A stretch of 64,000 nt of DNA from Phocoena phocoena (Eukaryota > Chordata > Mammalia > Artiodactyla > Phocoenidae). Location of the stretch: contig NC_089226.1 in the NCBI RefSeq assembly GCF_963924675.1, positions 48,749,124 through 48,813,123 on the forward strand, in the 5' to 3' direction. Below, piece by piece: positions 36,310-47,325 of the stretch. A program made the translations under genes and the position numbers. How positions within the stretch are numbered: the stretch's first letter is position 1; every line of letters begins with the position of its first letter. The notes under the pieces are model-generated. The model was not told the DNA's origin, searched no databases, and worked only from the letters and a program-made list of their open reading frames with translations.

Positions 36310-37420
36310 GATTGAATCAGAAAGTTCATCAATTCAAAAACTTACTGAGAACTTATATTGTGCTAGTTGCTAATAATATAGTAGAGAATAAGCTGTACAC
36401 AGCCTCTAACGTCCTGGAAGTTATATTTGAGCTATATTTGAGATATATATATGTAGCCCAAATATATATATATATATATATATATATTTGGGCTACATAT
36501 ATATATATATATTTGGTTACTGTATCACAAAGGAGAAGTGCAATGAGTGTAAGGGATCTTCTATCAGAGAAGTCTGACCTATCAGGGAGGTTGCAGAAGA
36601 CAGCAAAACTTAATTGTGAGAGCTAAAGGATTAGTGGGAAGTGGTTTGTAAACTGAATAATAAAATTATGGAAGAAAGCTGTTACAAACAGGGGAATCAG
36701 CCTTTACAAGCATTCTGAGGTGGGAAAGAGCAAGGCTGTAAGTGGCAGGAGAGCAGAGAGCCAAGCAGAGCGGAGAAAAATGAAGACAGAAACATATTGT
36801 ATACATTTTGAGGTCTGCATTGAGGATTTGAGATTTTACTCAAAGAGCAATGATTGCCATTTGAAATTTATTTAAAAAATTGTGTTTAACGAAACTATGG
36901 CTGGAAAAGTAAGCCCCATGATCTGGAGAGGAAGTAATATGGCCCATAGATGAGGAGCCTTTTGATTTTGACTAGAAACCATCGTAGAAGCTAAGAAATG
37001 GAAACAACCAATTTCTTTCTTCCACCCTCCCTCAGATTTCTGGGTTTTGCAGCTGGGTGAATAGTAGTACTAGTCACCAACAGAAGAAGCACTGGGGGAA
37101 GACCAAATTAATTTTAGGGGGAAGAATGTGAATTTAGTTTGGGATATTTGAAGAGTGAGATATCTCTGAGGCTTTCAAATTGTATTGCTAAATAGATCCT
37201 AAAACTGTCCATTGACTTTGGTACCATGGAAATCTTCAATAGCCTTAAGGCAAGTATTGATAGTAGAAACCAGTTTGGAGTTAGTTGAGAAGCAAGTGGG
37301 AGATGACAAAACGAACAGAGTAGAGATAACTATTTTTGAGAAGTTTGGTTGTAAATAGAAGGAGGGAGACAGTGATAGCTGGAGAAAGAATGTTTTTAAA
37401 AATGGGACAGAGCTTTGAAT
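36310..37420 (+). repeat. Long ancient interspersed repeat (same type as 19.4-20.35 kb)
   Basis: Motifs: 'acttactgagaacttatattgtgctag', 'gcctctaacgtcctggaagttata', 'gcattctgaggtgggaaagagcaaggc', 'ggcaggagagcagagagccaagcagagc', 'ggatttgagattttactcaaagagcaatgattgccatttg' and 'gagaggaagtaatatggcccatag'. The ordered match to the general layout seen at 19.4 kb supports one old repeat. The AT palindrome at 36443-36506 has expanded inside it. Confidence 0.5.
36443..36506. repeat. Perfect 64-bp AT-rich palindrome, no spacer
   Basis: Left arm 36443-36474 and right arm 36475-36506 are exact reverse complements. The arms are not only (AT)n: each contains the non-repetitive block GTAGCCCAAAT (36453-36463) or its complement ATTTGGGCTAC (36486-36496). 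The symmetry centre lies between 36474 and 36475 in the (AT)n core. Such a structure can extrude as a cruciform or fold as a hairpin. Confidence 0.97.
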
Positions 37421-37760
37421 ACATTTAAATGCCCATGAAAAATATCTGGTATAATGGGAGAACTTGAATGTTCTGAAGCTAGAAAGAGGAACAATGCATA
37501 TTTTAAGGAAGAGGATAGAATCCAGAGTACAGGAGAAAGGAGTAAAACTCTTCTGTTTTCTCTTTAGTCATTCCTGAAATTAAAAATATTTTTTGAGAAC
37601 CTACTACCTACCAATCATTTTTATAAATACTTTGCTTTCCTCTTTCATAAAGTTCCATAAAATATGTTTTAAGGAACAGTTGCCAGGTGGAATATTACCC
37701 CTTCCCAGCATTTCAGGGAATATCTGAAATACTATTACCACAAAGTTATTTTGAGACATT

Positions 37761-37965
37761 AAAAATATCTTAATGGGGCTTCCCTGGTGGCGCAGTGGTT
37801 GAGAGTCCGCCTGCCGATGCAGGGGACACGGGTTCGTGCCCCGGTCCGGGAAGATCCCACGTGCCACGGAGCGGCTGGGCCCGTGAGCCATGGCCGCTGA
37901 GCCTGCGCGTCCATAGCCTGTGCTCTGCAACGGGAGAGGCCACAGCAGTGAGAGGCCCGCGTACC

Positions 37966-38000
<35 letters not shown>

Positions 38001-38007
38001 CTTAATG
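37761..38007 (+). mobile_element. CHR-type tRNA SINE, full length, young-looking
   Basis: Body 37776-37968, A box TGGCGCAGTGG, B box GGGTTCGTGCCCC, then about 29 uninterrupted A (37969-37997). Perfect 15-bp target duplication AAAAATATCTTAATG at 37761-37775 and 37993-38007. The pure tail and perfect duplication point to recent insertion. Open frames in 37604-38102 are SINE frames. Confidence 0.97.
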
Positions 38008-38265
38008 CCTTGGTCTAGCTGATGCCTATACCAGTGAGGTGAGCCAGCAGATTTGTGTGTTACAAAATGGCTGCTGCTTCGCTTGCACCCTAAGTCTCCC
38101 ACAGAATCTCTCCTGTGGTTCAGTCAGCTGGAAATGTAAAAGAAATGGAATTCTGGGAAGTCTGTTCAGTCTTTCCACATTAATACATTACCAAATCACT
38201 AAAACAACTTTATTATATAACTTGGTCTCACTATGTGATTTATTTTTCTATCATTTCCCCCTTTT
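38008..38265. other. Unique DNA, no gene seen
   Basis: Nothing recognised between the SINE and the MIR. Confidence 0.4.
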
Positions 38266-38269
38266 ACAC

Positions 38270-38480
38270 ATAGGCACTTGAGCACTGTATGCCAAACAGT
38301 TTGCCACATGCTTGACATATATTTCCTCATTTAATCTTCACAGCTACCCTGTGGGGTGTGTTTATCATTACCCCTATTTATAAACAAGGAAACATCCTGT
38401 CTTTCCCAAGGTACATGGTCTAGACTATGGTAGAGCTGTAATAGAAATCAAGGTTTCAGGACTTCTAGTTTGGTGCTTTT
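38270..38480 (-). repeat. MIR SINE, antisense
   Basis: 'atttcctcatttaatcttcacagctaccctgtggggtgtgtttatcattacccctatttataaacaaggaaac' is antisense MIR. Confidence 0.88.
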
Positions 38481-40050
38481 TAACCCAGTGGAAGAAAATC
38501 ACATGTACTTCATGCTATAGGGGGAGAAAAAAAGAAAAGGTCTTCATTTGGTTTGGTGGAACCCTAACCTCCATATTTTCTCAGATTGCATTGCCTCATT
38601 TGTTTAAAAAGATTCTATGAGTCAATACACCTTTCCAAAGGTAAAGTTCAGAGAAAGATGTTGTGTGGTTTAAGCACAAAGATATGCACTATCTGCCTCA
38701 AGCAATTTGTTTGATAAAACTTCATCTGAATTCAACAATCCTAATATTTTGGCCCTAAAATCTTCTTGCCTAAGAGCTGTCATTATTGAGAACTATGACT
38801 ACATTTTAATTACTATATGCATTTAGATATGAAGCACAGTGTGTCTGTTCTACTCCTCCCCCATCATTACAGTCTGTTCTAATTAGCATTTCAACCTAAA
38901 TCTGCTGAGGCAAGGTCCTTTTAAGTCTTCACCTCATGCCAAGAACCAGAATCACCACTTTCCTAGGATTACTGGAAAATTAATATTTCTGCTGACTACC
39001 AATTTGTCAAAATTGCAAGTTCTTTAGAAGGACAGTAAAAGAACAAATACTGATGGAGTGCCCACTCTGTTCCAGACTCCTAATTAAAATATATCAATAA
39101 AGCAAATGTTATTATATATATTACCATCCTATGAAGTATCTATCATTAATATTTTTAAATTTAAAAGCAATGAAGTTTAGGGAGGTTAATGTCTTTGCCA
39201 CAGTAGATGAGTTCCATGCATTATTTATTTATTTGCATATTCTTTACGTATTTATATATGTATACATGTATGTATATCCTCTCTTAAGGAGTTTAACTTG
39301 TATTATAAATATGAATATAAAACACTAAGTAAAGTACAAATAAAATTAGGGAAACAGAAGTAGGATATAATAAGTGTTTAAAATAGATGATGTCATCAGT
39401 AGCATTATATGTAGCATGTATGCCAAAGGGATCCTCTATATTTGTTAAAAGTAAATAAAATACCTGACTCTGGGTCTTTTAGCAGCCAGTGAAAAGAAGA
39501 ACAGATGATAAGAGTTATTATTTACAATGCCCTAAGATTTGAAATAAACTTTTTTTTTTTCCTGGAGAAACATAATTTTTCCTGGAACTGAAAGCAAAGA
39601 GAAGAGATGTTTCCTGTTGTTCCTCACAAAAAGAGCTCTATATAATAGAGTTTACAGTACCCTCAAAAATATCTTTATAACAAATACAATAATGAAATCT
39701 CTCGGGCTTAAAAAAATAAAATCCTTTAATAGATGTAGATGGGCTGATGCCAAAGCATGACTCTCTAAAAGCAATTCCTTGTCTTGAAAAGGGAGTGGGA
39801 TGGGAATAGGAAAACATTGGTTTCCAGATATGTTGCTCACTGATGGCCTAGAATTATCTCAAAGATAGATTTTAGAGTGTCTAGAAGACCAGATGAAGGA
39901 CAAATTATTCAGTTAATATTCCACAAAAACTGTTTTGTTTAATCAAATTTTGATAAATACGAAATGGACTAAGTAAGAGATGATACCTGCAGTATGAGTA
40001 TTTTGCATGTTGGTAAAAGCAAAGCTATATGGCATCAGCCAAACTAGGAA
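38481..40050. other. Unique DNA with faint MIR traces, no gene seen
   Basis: A weak antisense MIR trace lies near 39040-39200. The 62-codon minus frame at 39652-39840 has no clear splice sites. The segment 38578-38637 is discussed among rejected items. Confidence 0.4.
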
Positions 40051-40054
40051 TAAT

Positions 40055-40150
40055 AATACTAGAGGACATTTATTGAATGATTACTGTATGCTAGACTCTG
40101 TATTAAGTGTTCTACATGCATCATCTCATTCAATACTCCCCAGTCTTTTT
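40055..40150 (-). repeat. MIR SINE fragment, antisense
   Basis: 'tttattgaatgattactgtatgctagactctgtattaagtgttctacatgcatcatctcattcaatactcccca' is the antisense 3' end of MIR. Confidence 0.7.
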
Positions 40151-40302
40151 GGAAGGTTTAGGAACCCAGTATTGACAAGGGCTTCTACCTCTGCATGGAG
40201 GTTAGCTGAAGGTGCTTCTGTGGTCAGAGGCAGGTTCTCAAGAAGTCCTAGATTCACCCTCCCACATAGATATAGGTGAGTAAGGCCTCAAGGTTCTATA
40301 CT

Positions 40303-40460
40303 ATAGAGCAGTGGTTTTTAACCCATTTTGTGACACATACCCCTTTGCATATCTGATGAAAGTTATGGAGTCATCCCTGGAAAAACACAAATGATTTATG
40401 AAGCCCCTGGAAAACACCCATGAACTTTTTCAGGTTAAAAGCTATTGAAGAGCATAGCCC
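40303..40460 (+). mobile_element. hAT-Charlie-like DNA transposon fragment
   Basis: Begins 'gagcagtggtttttaacccattttgtgacacatacccctttgcatatctgatgaaagttatgga', a layout typical of hAT-Charlie derived non-autonomous elements starting CAGTGGTT. Subfamily not assigned. Confidence 0.55.
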
Positions 40461-41420
40461 TAGTAATTTTAGCCTGGGTTTGTTTTTTTTTAAAAGCCTG
40501 AATAATCAAAGATCTATCTTGGCTATATATATATTTTTAGTAAACCACCCATAGAATTTAATGTTACTTTAATAAAGCAACTACCTGGTATACTCACTGA
40601 GACAAACTGACTGGAAAAATCATACCTAGTTAAATAAATGAGAAGATATTGTGTATAGCTCCCAATAAATTACATGTTGGGGGAATCTCTGCCAAAGGTA
40701 ACCACACTGGCTTATATTTATCATTGTGAATCCCTTCTGCAGCAATTACATAATAGGGCTTTTTGTTAATTAAGTCTAATCAGAATTAATGAAGATAAAA
40801 GCAAATCAGCGACCTGTGGAGGATATCTATATTTGTGGTCACTATAGCATGGCCATGTTAGAGCTGCCATGCATGCTTGTTCAGGTTGCACACTGCACAA
40901 GAGCTCCACAGCTAAGGGAGTATTACTCAACAATATAGAGATCATAAATTTTTATATTTTTTATGATAGCTTTCCAATAGCAACATTTCTTTTTCTAACA
41001 AAATATGAGTATCCAGATAATTTTTTAAAAGATAGAAATAAAATGTAAAAGAAAGGATACATTTTTCAAATTTCATAAAAAATACTTTATGGGAGGTAAT
41101 GCCCCTATACCTTAAATATCCAGAACTTTATCTGGTCATTCAAGTTTGAATCAAAAAGAGGGGACTTATAATACACCTGCTTTATACACCACCCCCTTGG
41201 AAACTATTTTTTGATCCATCAATATTCTGTCTTCAATATCCCTATTCTGGCTTTATTAATAAGGTAAAGATCCTGTTTATATATTAGTAACTTGAGGTTT
41301 ATAGTGAGCTCATGCATTTAGCTCATACTGCATGAGAAATGGCTATAGGAACTTGGGTTGATCAACCCGAAGAAGAAAAATTCAGAGGTAATATCAAAAA
41401 CCTTTTCCAAAAAGTTTTTT
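40461..41420. other. Unique AT-rich DNA, no gene seen; possible constrained block
   Basis: 40710-40820 carries clustered homeodomain-like TTAATTAAG and CAGAATTAATGAAG motifs in repeat-free sequence. No coding evidence. Confidence 0.35.
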
Positions 41421-41424
41421 TTCC

Positions 41425-41880
41425 ATGTATATTAATTTGCTAGTGCTGCCATAACAAAGCATCACAAACCAAGTAGCTTAAGCAACAGCAATTTATTGTC
41501 TCACAGTTCTGGAGGCTAGAAGTCCAAGATCAAGGTGTCTGCAGGGCTAGTTCCTTCTGAGGCCTGTGAGAGAATCTGTTCCATATTTCTTTCCAAGCTT
41601 CTAGTGATTTGCTGACAATCTTTGGCATTCCTTGGGTTGTAGATACATCACTTCAATCTCTGTCTTTATCTTTACATGGCATCATCACTGTGTGTGTGCC
41701 TGTCTCTGTGTCCAGATTTCCCCTTTTTATACGGATACTAGTCATATTTGATTACAGCCTTTATTAATGACCTCTACTTTTACAAAGACACTATTTCTAA
41801 ATAAGTATGTTCTACAGTACTGGGTATTAGGATTTCAACACATCTTTTTAGAGGGACAAAATTCAACTCATAACACCATG
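41425..41880 (+). mobile_element. Solo LTR of MLT1 type (ERVL-MaLR)
   Basis: Begins 'tgtatattaatttgctagtgctgccataacaaagcatcaca', then 'atttattgtctcacagttctggaggctagaagtccaagatcaaggtgtctgcaggg', 'atacggatactagtcatatttgatta' and 'aggatttcaacacat', and ends 'ggacaaaattcaactcataaca'. This is the complete order of an MLT1 LTR. No internal region is present, so it is a solo LTR. Confidence 0.88.
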
Positions 41881-42059
41881 CATACCATAAAAATTGGAAA
41901 CACTCATTATTATGACCCCCCTTGAAGATTCACCACATGTGTTAGTATATTAAAGGTTCTGAGAAATTCTACATTAAATCTGAGTTAATTTTATCCCAGA
42001 GTTCTCTAAATCTTACTCTCTTCAGCATACCTATGAACATCCTGTGGAATATCTTGGAT

Positions 42060-42300
42060 GGAAGGAAAACACAGACATGGGAGAAAAATATAGGATTTAG
42101 AGTAAGGTATAGATAAAATTCCAATTCTGTCATTTCCTAGCTGTCTCAACATGTGATCTTTGGCAAATTACTTAACCTCTTTGAGATTCCGTTTTCTCAC
42201 CCATTAAATGGATGCTATTACTCCTACATAATAGCCACTTACCACAGTTGTTTCTTTTACTAGTCTCTGTGACGATTTAGTAAAATGACTATCCTAGAAC
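42060..42300 (+). repeat. MIR SINE, near full length
   Basis: 'aattccaattctgtcatttcctagctgtctcaacatgtgatctttggcaaattacttaacctctttgagattccgttttctcacccattaaatgg' is the MIR core. Confidence 0.85.
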
Positions 42301-42439
42301 ACATCAGATGCTAAAGAAGAGGTCTTGAAAGGTATAACATAACATCCTTATTTTAGAGATAAACTCACTAGAATCCATGTTCTCAATGTTAGAACCAAAA
42401 TGAAACCTCCAGTCTCCTGATTAGATGCAGCTAAATAAA

Positions 42440-42560
42440 TGGAAAAAATACTTGACTTACTTGCAGATCTGGGTTCAAATCCTAGCTTCATTACATGCTG
42501 GCTGTGTGACCTTAAGGAAGTTAATTTCTCAAGACTTCTGCTTACCTCTTTTTCTTCTTC
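42440..42560 (+). repeat. MIR SINE, 5' and core part
   Basis: 'gatctgggttcaaatcctagcttcattacatgctggctgtgtgaccttaaggaagttaatttctca' is well preserved MIR. The minus frame 42348-42590 reads it backwards. Confidence 0.88.
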
Positions 42561-42564
42561 AGCT

Positions 42565-43015
42565 AACTTCAACAAACATTCACTGAGCATCTACTATACA
42601 ACAGGCAGTAGGTAAGAGATGGATACAAAGCTTATTAAGACACTGTGCTTAATTGGGAGGAGCTTACAGGTTAGAAGGAAGGGTAGACTGTGAATAAATA
42701 AGTGAAATACTCTCTAATACTGGAATAAATGTGAGTACACGTAGAAAAGAGTAGTTAGATCCACTTGTGAGTATTGAAGACGGCTTTGCAGAATTGGATA
42801 TGACTGAGCTGAGAATCTTGAAGGACAACATGACAGAATTCATCTTGGTGATTAGTTTCAAAAACAATACTCCAGCTGAGAAATAATATATAAACTCATG
42901 CAAATTTTTATAAAGAGATCCTATAGACAGCCAATGATTGCAGTGATAAATCAATAGCACCTTCAGAAATGTCATTTTCTTACCTACTTCTTAACCCACT
43001 GCTTTTTCATCTACA
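42565..43015. repeat. Ancient repeat trace and unique DNA
   Basis: 'cattcactgagcatctactatacaacaggcagtaggtaagagatggatacaaagc' and 'gggaggagcttacaggttagaagg' resemble the start of the ancient repeat seen at 19.4 kb. The minus frame 42664-42975 is not supported as a gene. Confidence 0.4.
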
Positions 43016-43019
43016 GCAA

Positions 43020-43250
43020 AGGTCAACGCATTTTTTCTATAAAGTTTCACGTGGTGCATATGTTTGGCTTTATAGACCAAACTGTCTCTGATACAAATAC
43101 TCAACTCCGCTGTTGGAGCACAAAAGCAGTCATTGACAAACAAATAGCATGGCTATATTTCAGTAAATATTTACAAACCCCCCCCCCAAAAAAAAACAGG
43201 GGGTGAGCACGATTTGTCCCGTAAGTTGCAGTTTGCCATCTCTTATTCTG
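43020..43250 (+). mobile_element. hAT-Charlie-like DNA transposon, near full length
   Basis: 'aaaggtcaacgcattttttctataaag ... tttggctttatagaccaaactgtctctgatacaaatactcaactccgctgttggagcacaaaagcagtcattgacaaacaaatagcatggc ... gatttgtcccgtaagttgcagtttgcc'. The same element in opposite orientation is at 27786-28022. It contains a C10A9 run at 43178-43196. Confidence 0.65.
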
Positions 43251-43254
43251 TACC

Positions 43255-44475
43255 AGGAAGCCTCGTGGCTAATCCAGCTCTGCTAGCTCTATGGATGAAT
43301 GTCTTATCACAAAGTATCAGAGAAGGACTATGAAACCTAAGGGGAAAAAGACAACAGAAATATAGATTATGACACCATCTTTACTTTCAACATGTGATTC
43401 TCACTCTAAGAGATAAAGTCTTCATGTGACTCTTTTGGGACATTACACAATCATGATCAAAAAATTTGATTTTTGTGTCCAAAAAAATGTTTTAAAGGTT
43501 TTTATTACAATTCTGTGGACTGTTCCCAAATCTAAAAGAAGGGAAAATTATTAATAGTTTAGAAGCTTAGAAACAGGGTCAATGGCCTAAAAAGCTTAAA
43601 CATCACAACTTGTATAAGAGTAAGATTTCAACGTGCTTTGTTGAGACTTAGTATTCACCTATGTATAGAACTGTTGTTTTATTCCAAAATGCTATTTTCA
43701 CATTCTCCAACTATGCTTGTTTCAAAATTTCCAAATCCACGTTTCACATACAATTTCCTGCAGTAATTTTCCAAAGTCAGCATAAAAATTGTTCCTGCTT
43801 GTCCACATTTGGAAAGATAATCTATGGGAAAACAAATGATCTGGCTGACATTTCTTTTCTTTTCCTCTCCCCTAATTGCCTAACGTTGCATTTACAGCAC
43901 CTCCTTCAAGGCACTTGCTAATGCAACTGGATGCTTCAGCCAAAGTGCACTTTGGTAAGGGATCTCAAATATATACATAGCATTAGGATTGCTTTGCAAA
44001 GGATTGAAAAATAATATGATGAGGCTTGACTCTTTTTTTCCACTTTGACTTTTATTAAATTTGCAAGATTGGAATATCATATATTTCCAAATATACAAAA
44101 TCTATGCATACTGTATAATCCAAATAAAAGGCTGTGTGTCCCATCCTAACCTTCCAGGAAGTGAAAGAAATAATGAATAGAAATGAAAAAATATGGCAAA
44201 ATGTGATGTTGTCTTTCAGCCATCGAGTCATCTTTGGCTCTGAAATTTTGCTAACCTGAGTACTAATCTGGGTACCTCTCTTCTTCAGACAGACAACCTC
44301 AGGTGGAATAGAATCATTGGGAATGACTGGGAAGCCCTTTGGACAGATAAGTTACTGTGATTAAATTAGAAGATGGAGATTTTTTTTCAGGTAGAAAGGA
44401 GTTTGAAATTGAACGTGTTCCCTTTAATAGATGAAAAAGACAAGTTTGTCAATGTCTGATTGCACTTCACTCAGG
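43255..44475. other. Unique DNA, no gene seen
   Basis: Opposed frames at 43661-43921 (+) and 43892-44098 (-) lack acceptor/donor pairs that keep them open. Nothing else recognised. Confidence 0.4.
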
Positions 44476-44479
44476 ACTA

Positions 44480-44700
44480 TCAATTCTTCAAATCCCTAAG
44501 TGAGTTACCTTCTCTGCAAAGCTTTCTCCTCTCCAGTTTGTTCCTCTTTATCTCAGCTCCCACAATACTTTCCATTCACTTTTCTCACTGTTGTGTAGCA
44601 CTCTATTGCCATTATTTCTAGGTATGCCTTTCTCATTAGATTAAAAGGTGCTACAGGGTAGAGCATTACATTTGCCCAGGTGCCTGGCATGCTGCATGTA
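44480..44700 (+). repeat. L2 LINE 3' fragment
   Basis: 'cctctccagtttgttcctctttatctcagctcccacaatactttc...tgttgtgtagcactctattgcc...gtgctacagggtagagcat' follows the L2 3' layout. Confidence 0.55.
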
Positions 44701-44979
44701 TTATCAGGAAGGGATCTAAAGCATAACATTTATTCTGAATGAGTACAAATTCTAATTCACAGGAAAGACCCAGGTTAAGCTTTTTGCGTGGCTTTGTTAT
44801 TAACATGTGGCATTGTCAGTATTGGTGCCAAGTCCTATTATACTATTTTATACCAAATGAATATAGTGTTGGTGCCCCCAAATTCCTTCTTTTCCTTGAG
44901 TCTGTTATCTGTAGGTGAATTGTTTTAGCAGTAAGATCTTTGTATTTACTTAGAAAGTAATCATGAACTAATGATAATA

Positions 44980-45075
44980 GCTATGGTTTGGAGTCATGTA
45001 TTGTGCTAAGTGTTTTATATACACCTTCCTGGTTAGTCTTCATTATAAAGTAGTAAATATTATCTACCCCAAGGC
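44980..45075 (-). repeat. MIR fragment, antisense
   Basis: 'ggagtcatgtattgtgctaagtgttttatatacaccttcctggttagtcttcattataaagtagtaaatattatct' resembles antisense MIR 3' end. Confidence 0.5.
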
Positions 45076-45079
45076 AGCT

Positions 45080-45965
45080 ATGAAAGTCTTCACCTTGGAC
45101 TAAACGATTAATGTGCCATTGGCCATTTCAACAAACAGTTACTCAAAAGTCAATCCATTTAGTAGTTCTTCTGCCCTCTACCCTGCCTCTGATTCACAAA
45201 TTCTTAAAAATCTAACACAGAGACTCTGTAAAAGAGTGGAAATAAATAACAGTAGTTAAAAAATAAGCCCAGCTTCAAATCATAGCTTCTTTCAACAGGA
45301 GCCCTAGATCACACCTCTGCTGTATTATTACTTAATTTTGAAAGTGAAATGGACAATCCCATTCTGGCTGTGGTAAAATTGGAGCAACAAGTGAATAGAA
45401 TCTACATTCATCCCTAATTGGGATCTGGAGCTTGATCATTAGTGATACTCAGGGCACTGCCTTCAGAGTTAACAGTTTGCTTGGTGTGCCCCCAATAACA
45501 GGACACACAGCTAGCCCCTTGTGATGCACCAGGATTCTGGGCTCCGGGTGCTGGTAAGAAAGTTCAGGCTGAGACGTCTGTATATGTTAGAATTTGGTAG
45601 AATGGAGGTGAACTAAGTAACTGAATGAGTAAACATGAATCCAGGTCTTTGGACTCCAAATGTCACATTTCCTCCACTAAAATGTTTCTTTCAAAATCAT
45701 GGCATGTTACTTTAAAAACATTGCTAATCTGATATGATTCTTTAGTGAATCTCAGTGTAGATTAATAAGACAATCACTAGCCATTTTTAGAAAGGGACAC
45801 AGAGATTCTGTGGCTGTATGATTCCAGATTCTGCCTGATTGACACTCCATCACTCGCTGCCCAAAGGCAAAACACAAGGCCGTATGGAAATGGATTTTTT
45901 CTTCAACCCTTACCTGTAGCAAGTGGGTTCACCCAGGGCTAAGATGCCTTGACAGAGCTTTATTG
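45080..45965. other. Unique DNA, no gene seen
   Basis: No coding, RNA or named repeat recognised. Confidence 0.4.
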
Positions 45966-45969
45966 TTCA

Positions 45970-46115
45970 ACAGTGATTCTCAATCCTTTTTGCATATTGG
46001 ACTTACTGAGGAGTTAAAAAAAAAAAACAACGGATGCCTGGGTACCTCCTGAGAATAAATCAGAGTCACTGGAGAGGTGGGTGAAGAAGAAGCATTATAT
46101 ATATACATCTTTTTT
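45970..46115 (+). mobile_element. MER5-like (hAT-Charlie) fragment
   Basis: 'cagtgattctcaatcctttttgcatattggacttactgaggagttaaaa...atgcctgggtacctcctgagaataaatcagagtcactggagaggtgggtgaag' follows the MER5A left end and middle. Confidence 0.65.
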
Positions 46116-46392
46116 TATACAAAAAAATATACTTTTTTTTTTTTTTATAGTTTTCTGATTCTCATGTGCAGCCAGGGTTGAGTTCCACTTTACTTACAGG
46201 AACTGAATGCCAACAAAAAGAGGCATACTTACTTATTTCAGTTTATTACCTATTTCCTCTCGCCATTTTTCTCTTTCATTAGAGTAATAGCCACTTATAT
46301 TCCAAAACCACAACTAGCACCACCACAATCATTGTCACGCACCTGTGATGCAACCAGGTTTTAATATATATCTCAGGAGCTAACAAGTCTTC

Positions 46393-46624
46393 AAGAATGG
46401 TATTATGGGGCTTCCCTGGTGGCGCAGTGGTTGGGAGTCCACCTGCCGATGCAGGGGACGCGGGTTCGTGCCCCGGTCCGGGAGGATCCCACATGCCGCG
46501 GGGCGGCTGGGCCCGTGAGCCATAGGCCGCTGAGCCTGCGCGTCCCGAGCCTGTGCTCCGCAATGGGAGGGGCCACAGCAGTGAGAGGCCCGCGTAGTGC
46601 AAAAAAAAAAAGAATGGTATTATG
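46393..46624 (+). mobile_element. CHR-type tRNA SINE, full length
   Basis: Body 46408-46600 with A box TGGCGCAGTGG and B box GGGTTCGTGCCCC, short A tail. Perfect 15-bp target duplication AAGAATGGTATTATG at 46393-46407 and 46610-46624. Frames at 46279-46680 are SINE-derived. Confidence 0.96.
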
Positions 46625-47055
46625 ATATCCAGCTTATAATGAGGAGATTGAAGCTCAGAGCAGTTTGGTAATAATCTCACAGCTACTGTGCCATGGATGG
46701 GGACCCCAAAGTCTGAGCTCCACTCTGTACTGTCCTTGCCAACTGTATGCTCCTTGAAGTTGGAGACCTGGCTTAGCAGTTGATGGATTTCCCTTTGCCT
46801 TCCTATCCTGCTGGAAAATGTTCCTAATCGAAGATACTCTTCTTTTACCCATTTATCTGGATTGGATGCACTGTTCCTCTAGCCAGCTCGCCTTCAATCA
46901 TGTGGACCCCACTACTCCCATTCCCAAGCCTCCCCTACCTCCCATCTCCCTCAAGCAGCTGTGAAGCTTTCCACCCCATTCCAAGGGTGGTCCCTCTGAT
47001 ACCAGCCCCACCACCTTTGATTTTCCATCTGCATCTTTTTGTCTTACACCTACCT
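46625..47055. other. Unique DNA, MIR-like at its start
   Basis: 'ccagcttataatgaggagattgaagctcagagcagtttggtaataatctcacagctac' (46629-46685) is antisense MIR, the target into which the SINE inserted. The remainder is C-rich unique DNA without a supported gene. Confidence 0.45.
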
Positions 47056-47094
47056 CCTAATGTATGACTATTACCCAAAAGCTACCTCATAGCC

Positions 47095-47325
47095 AGGCTT
47101 CCCTGGAGGAAACAGGAAGAGTAACAGATATCAGAGTCAAGAGATGCTGTTCAGGTCCCTGTTCCACTATTTACCAGCTGAGTGTCCTTCTGATATTACT
47201 TAGTTTCTCTGAACCTGTGTCCTTGTTGGTAAAATGGATCATACTACCTGCTTTTCCGGAGATCTATGTGCAAGTTTCCTGGCACATGGTCTGATTCATA
47301 GTAGGCTCTAGGCAAGTATTTCTTT
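47095..47325 (+). repeat. MIR SINE, near full length
   Basis: 'gagatgctgttcaggtccctgttccactatttaccagctgagtgtccttctgatattacttagtttctctgaacctgtgtccttgttggtaaaatgg ... ggcacatggtctgattcatagtaggctc' is MIR. Confidence 0.85.

Noticed and set aside
38578..38637. Plus-strand block between 'ccatattttctcag' and AAAG|GTAAAG, open in one frame
   Set aside because: Only about 56 bases, no partner exon on the plus strand, no recognisable peptide; chance splice motifs are expected at this length.
40200..40280. Plus-strand block ending in ATATAG|GTGAGTAAGG
   Set aside because: Isolated donor with a weak acceptor, 47 bases, no supporting exon.
42244..42311. Minus-strand block between 'cctcttctttag' and GTAAGTGG, 68 bases, length that would fit between the two exon candidates
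   Set aside because: In the required frame it has a stop at the second codon, the other frames are also closed, and it overlaps MIR sequence.
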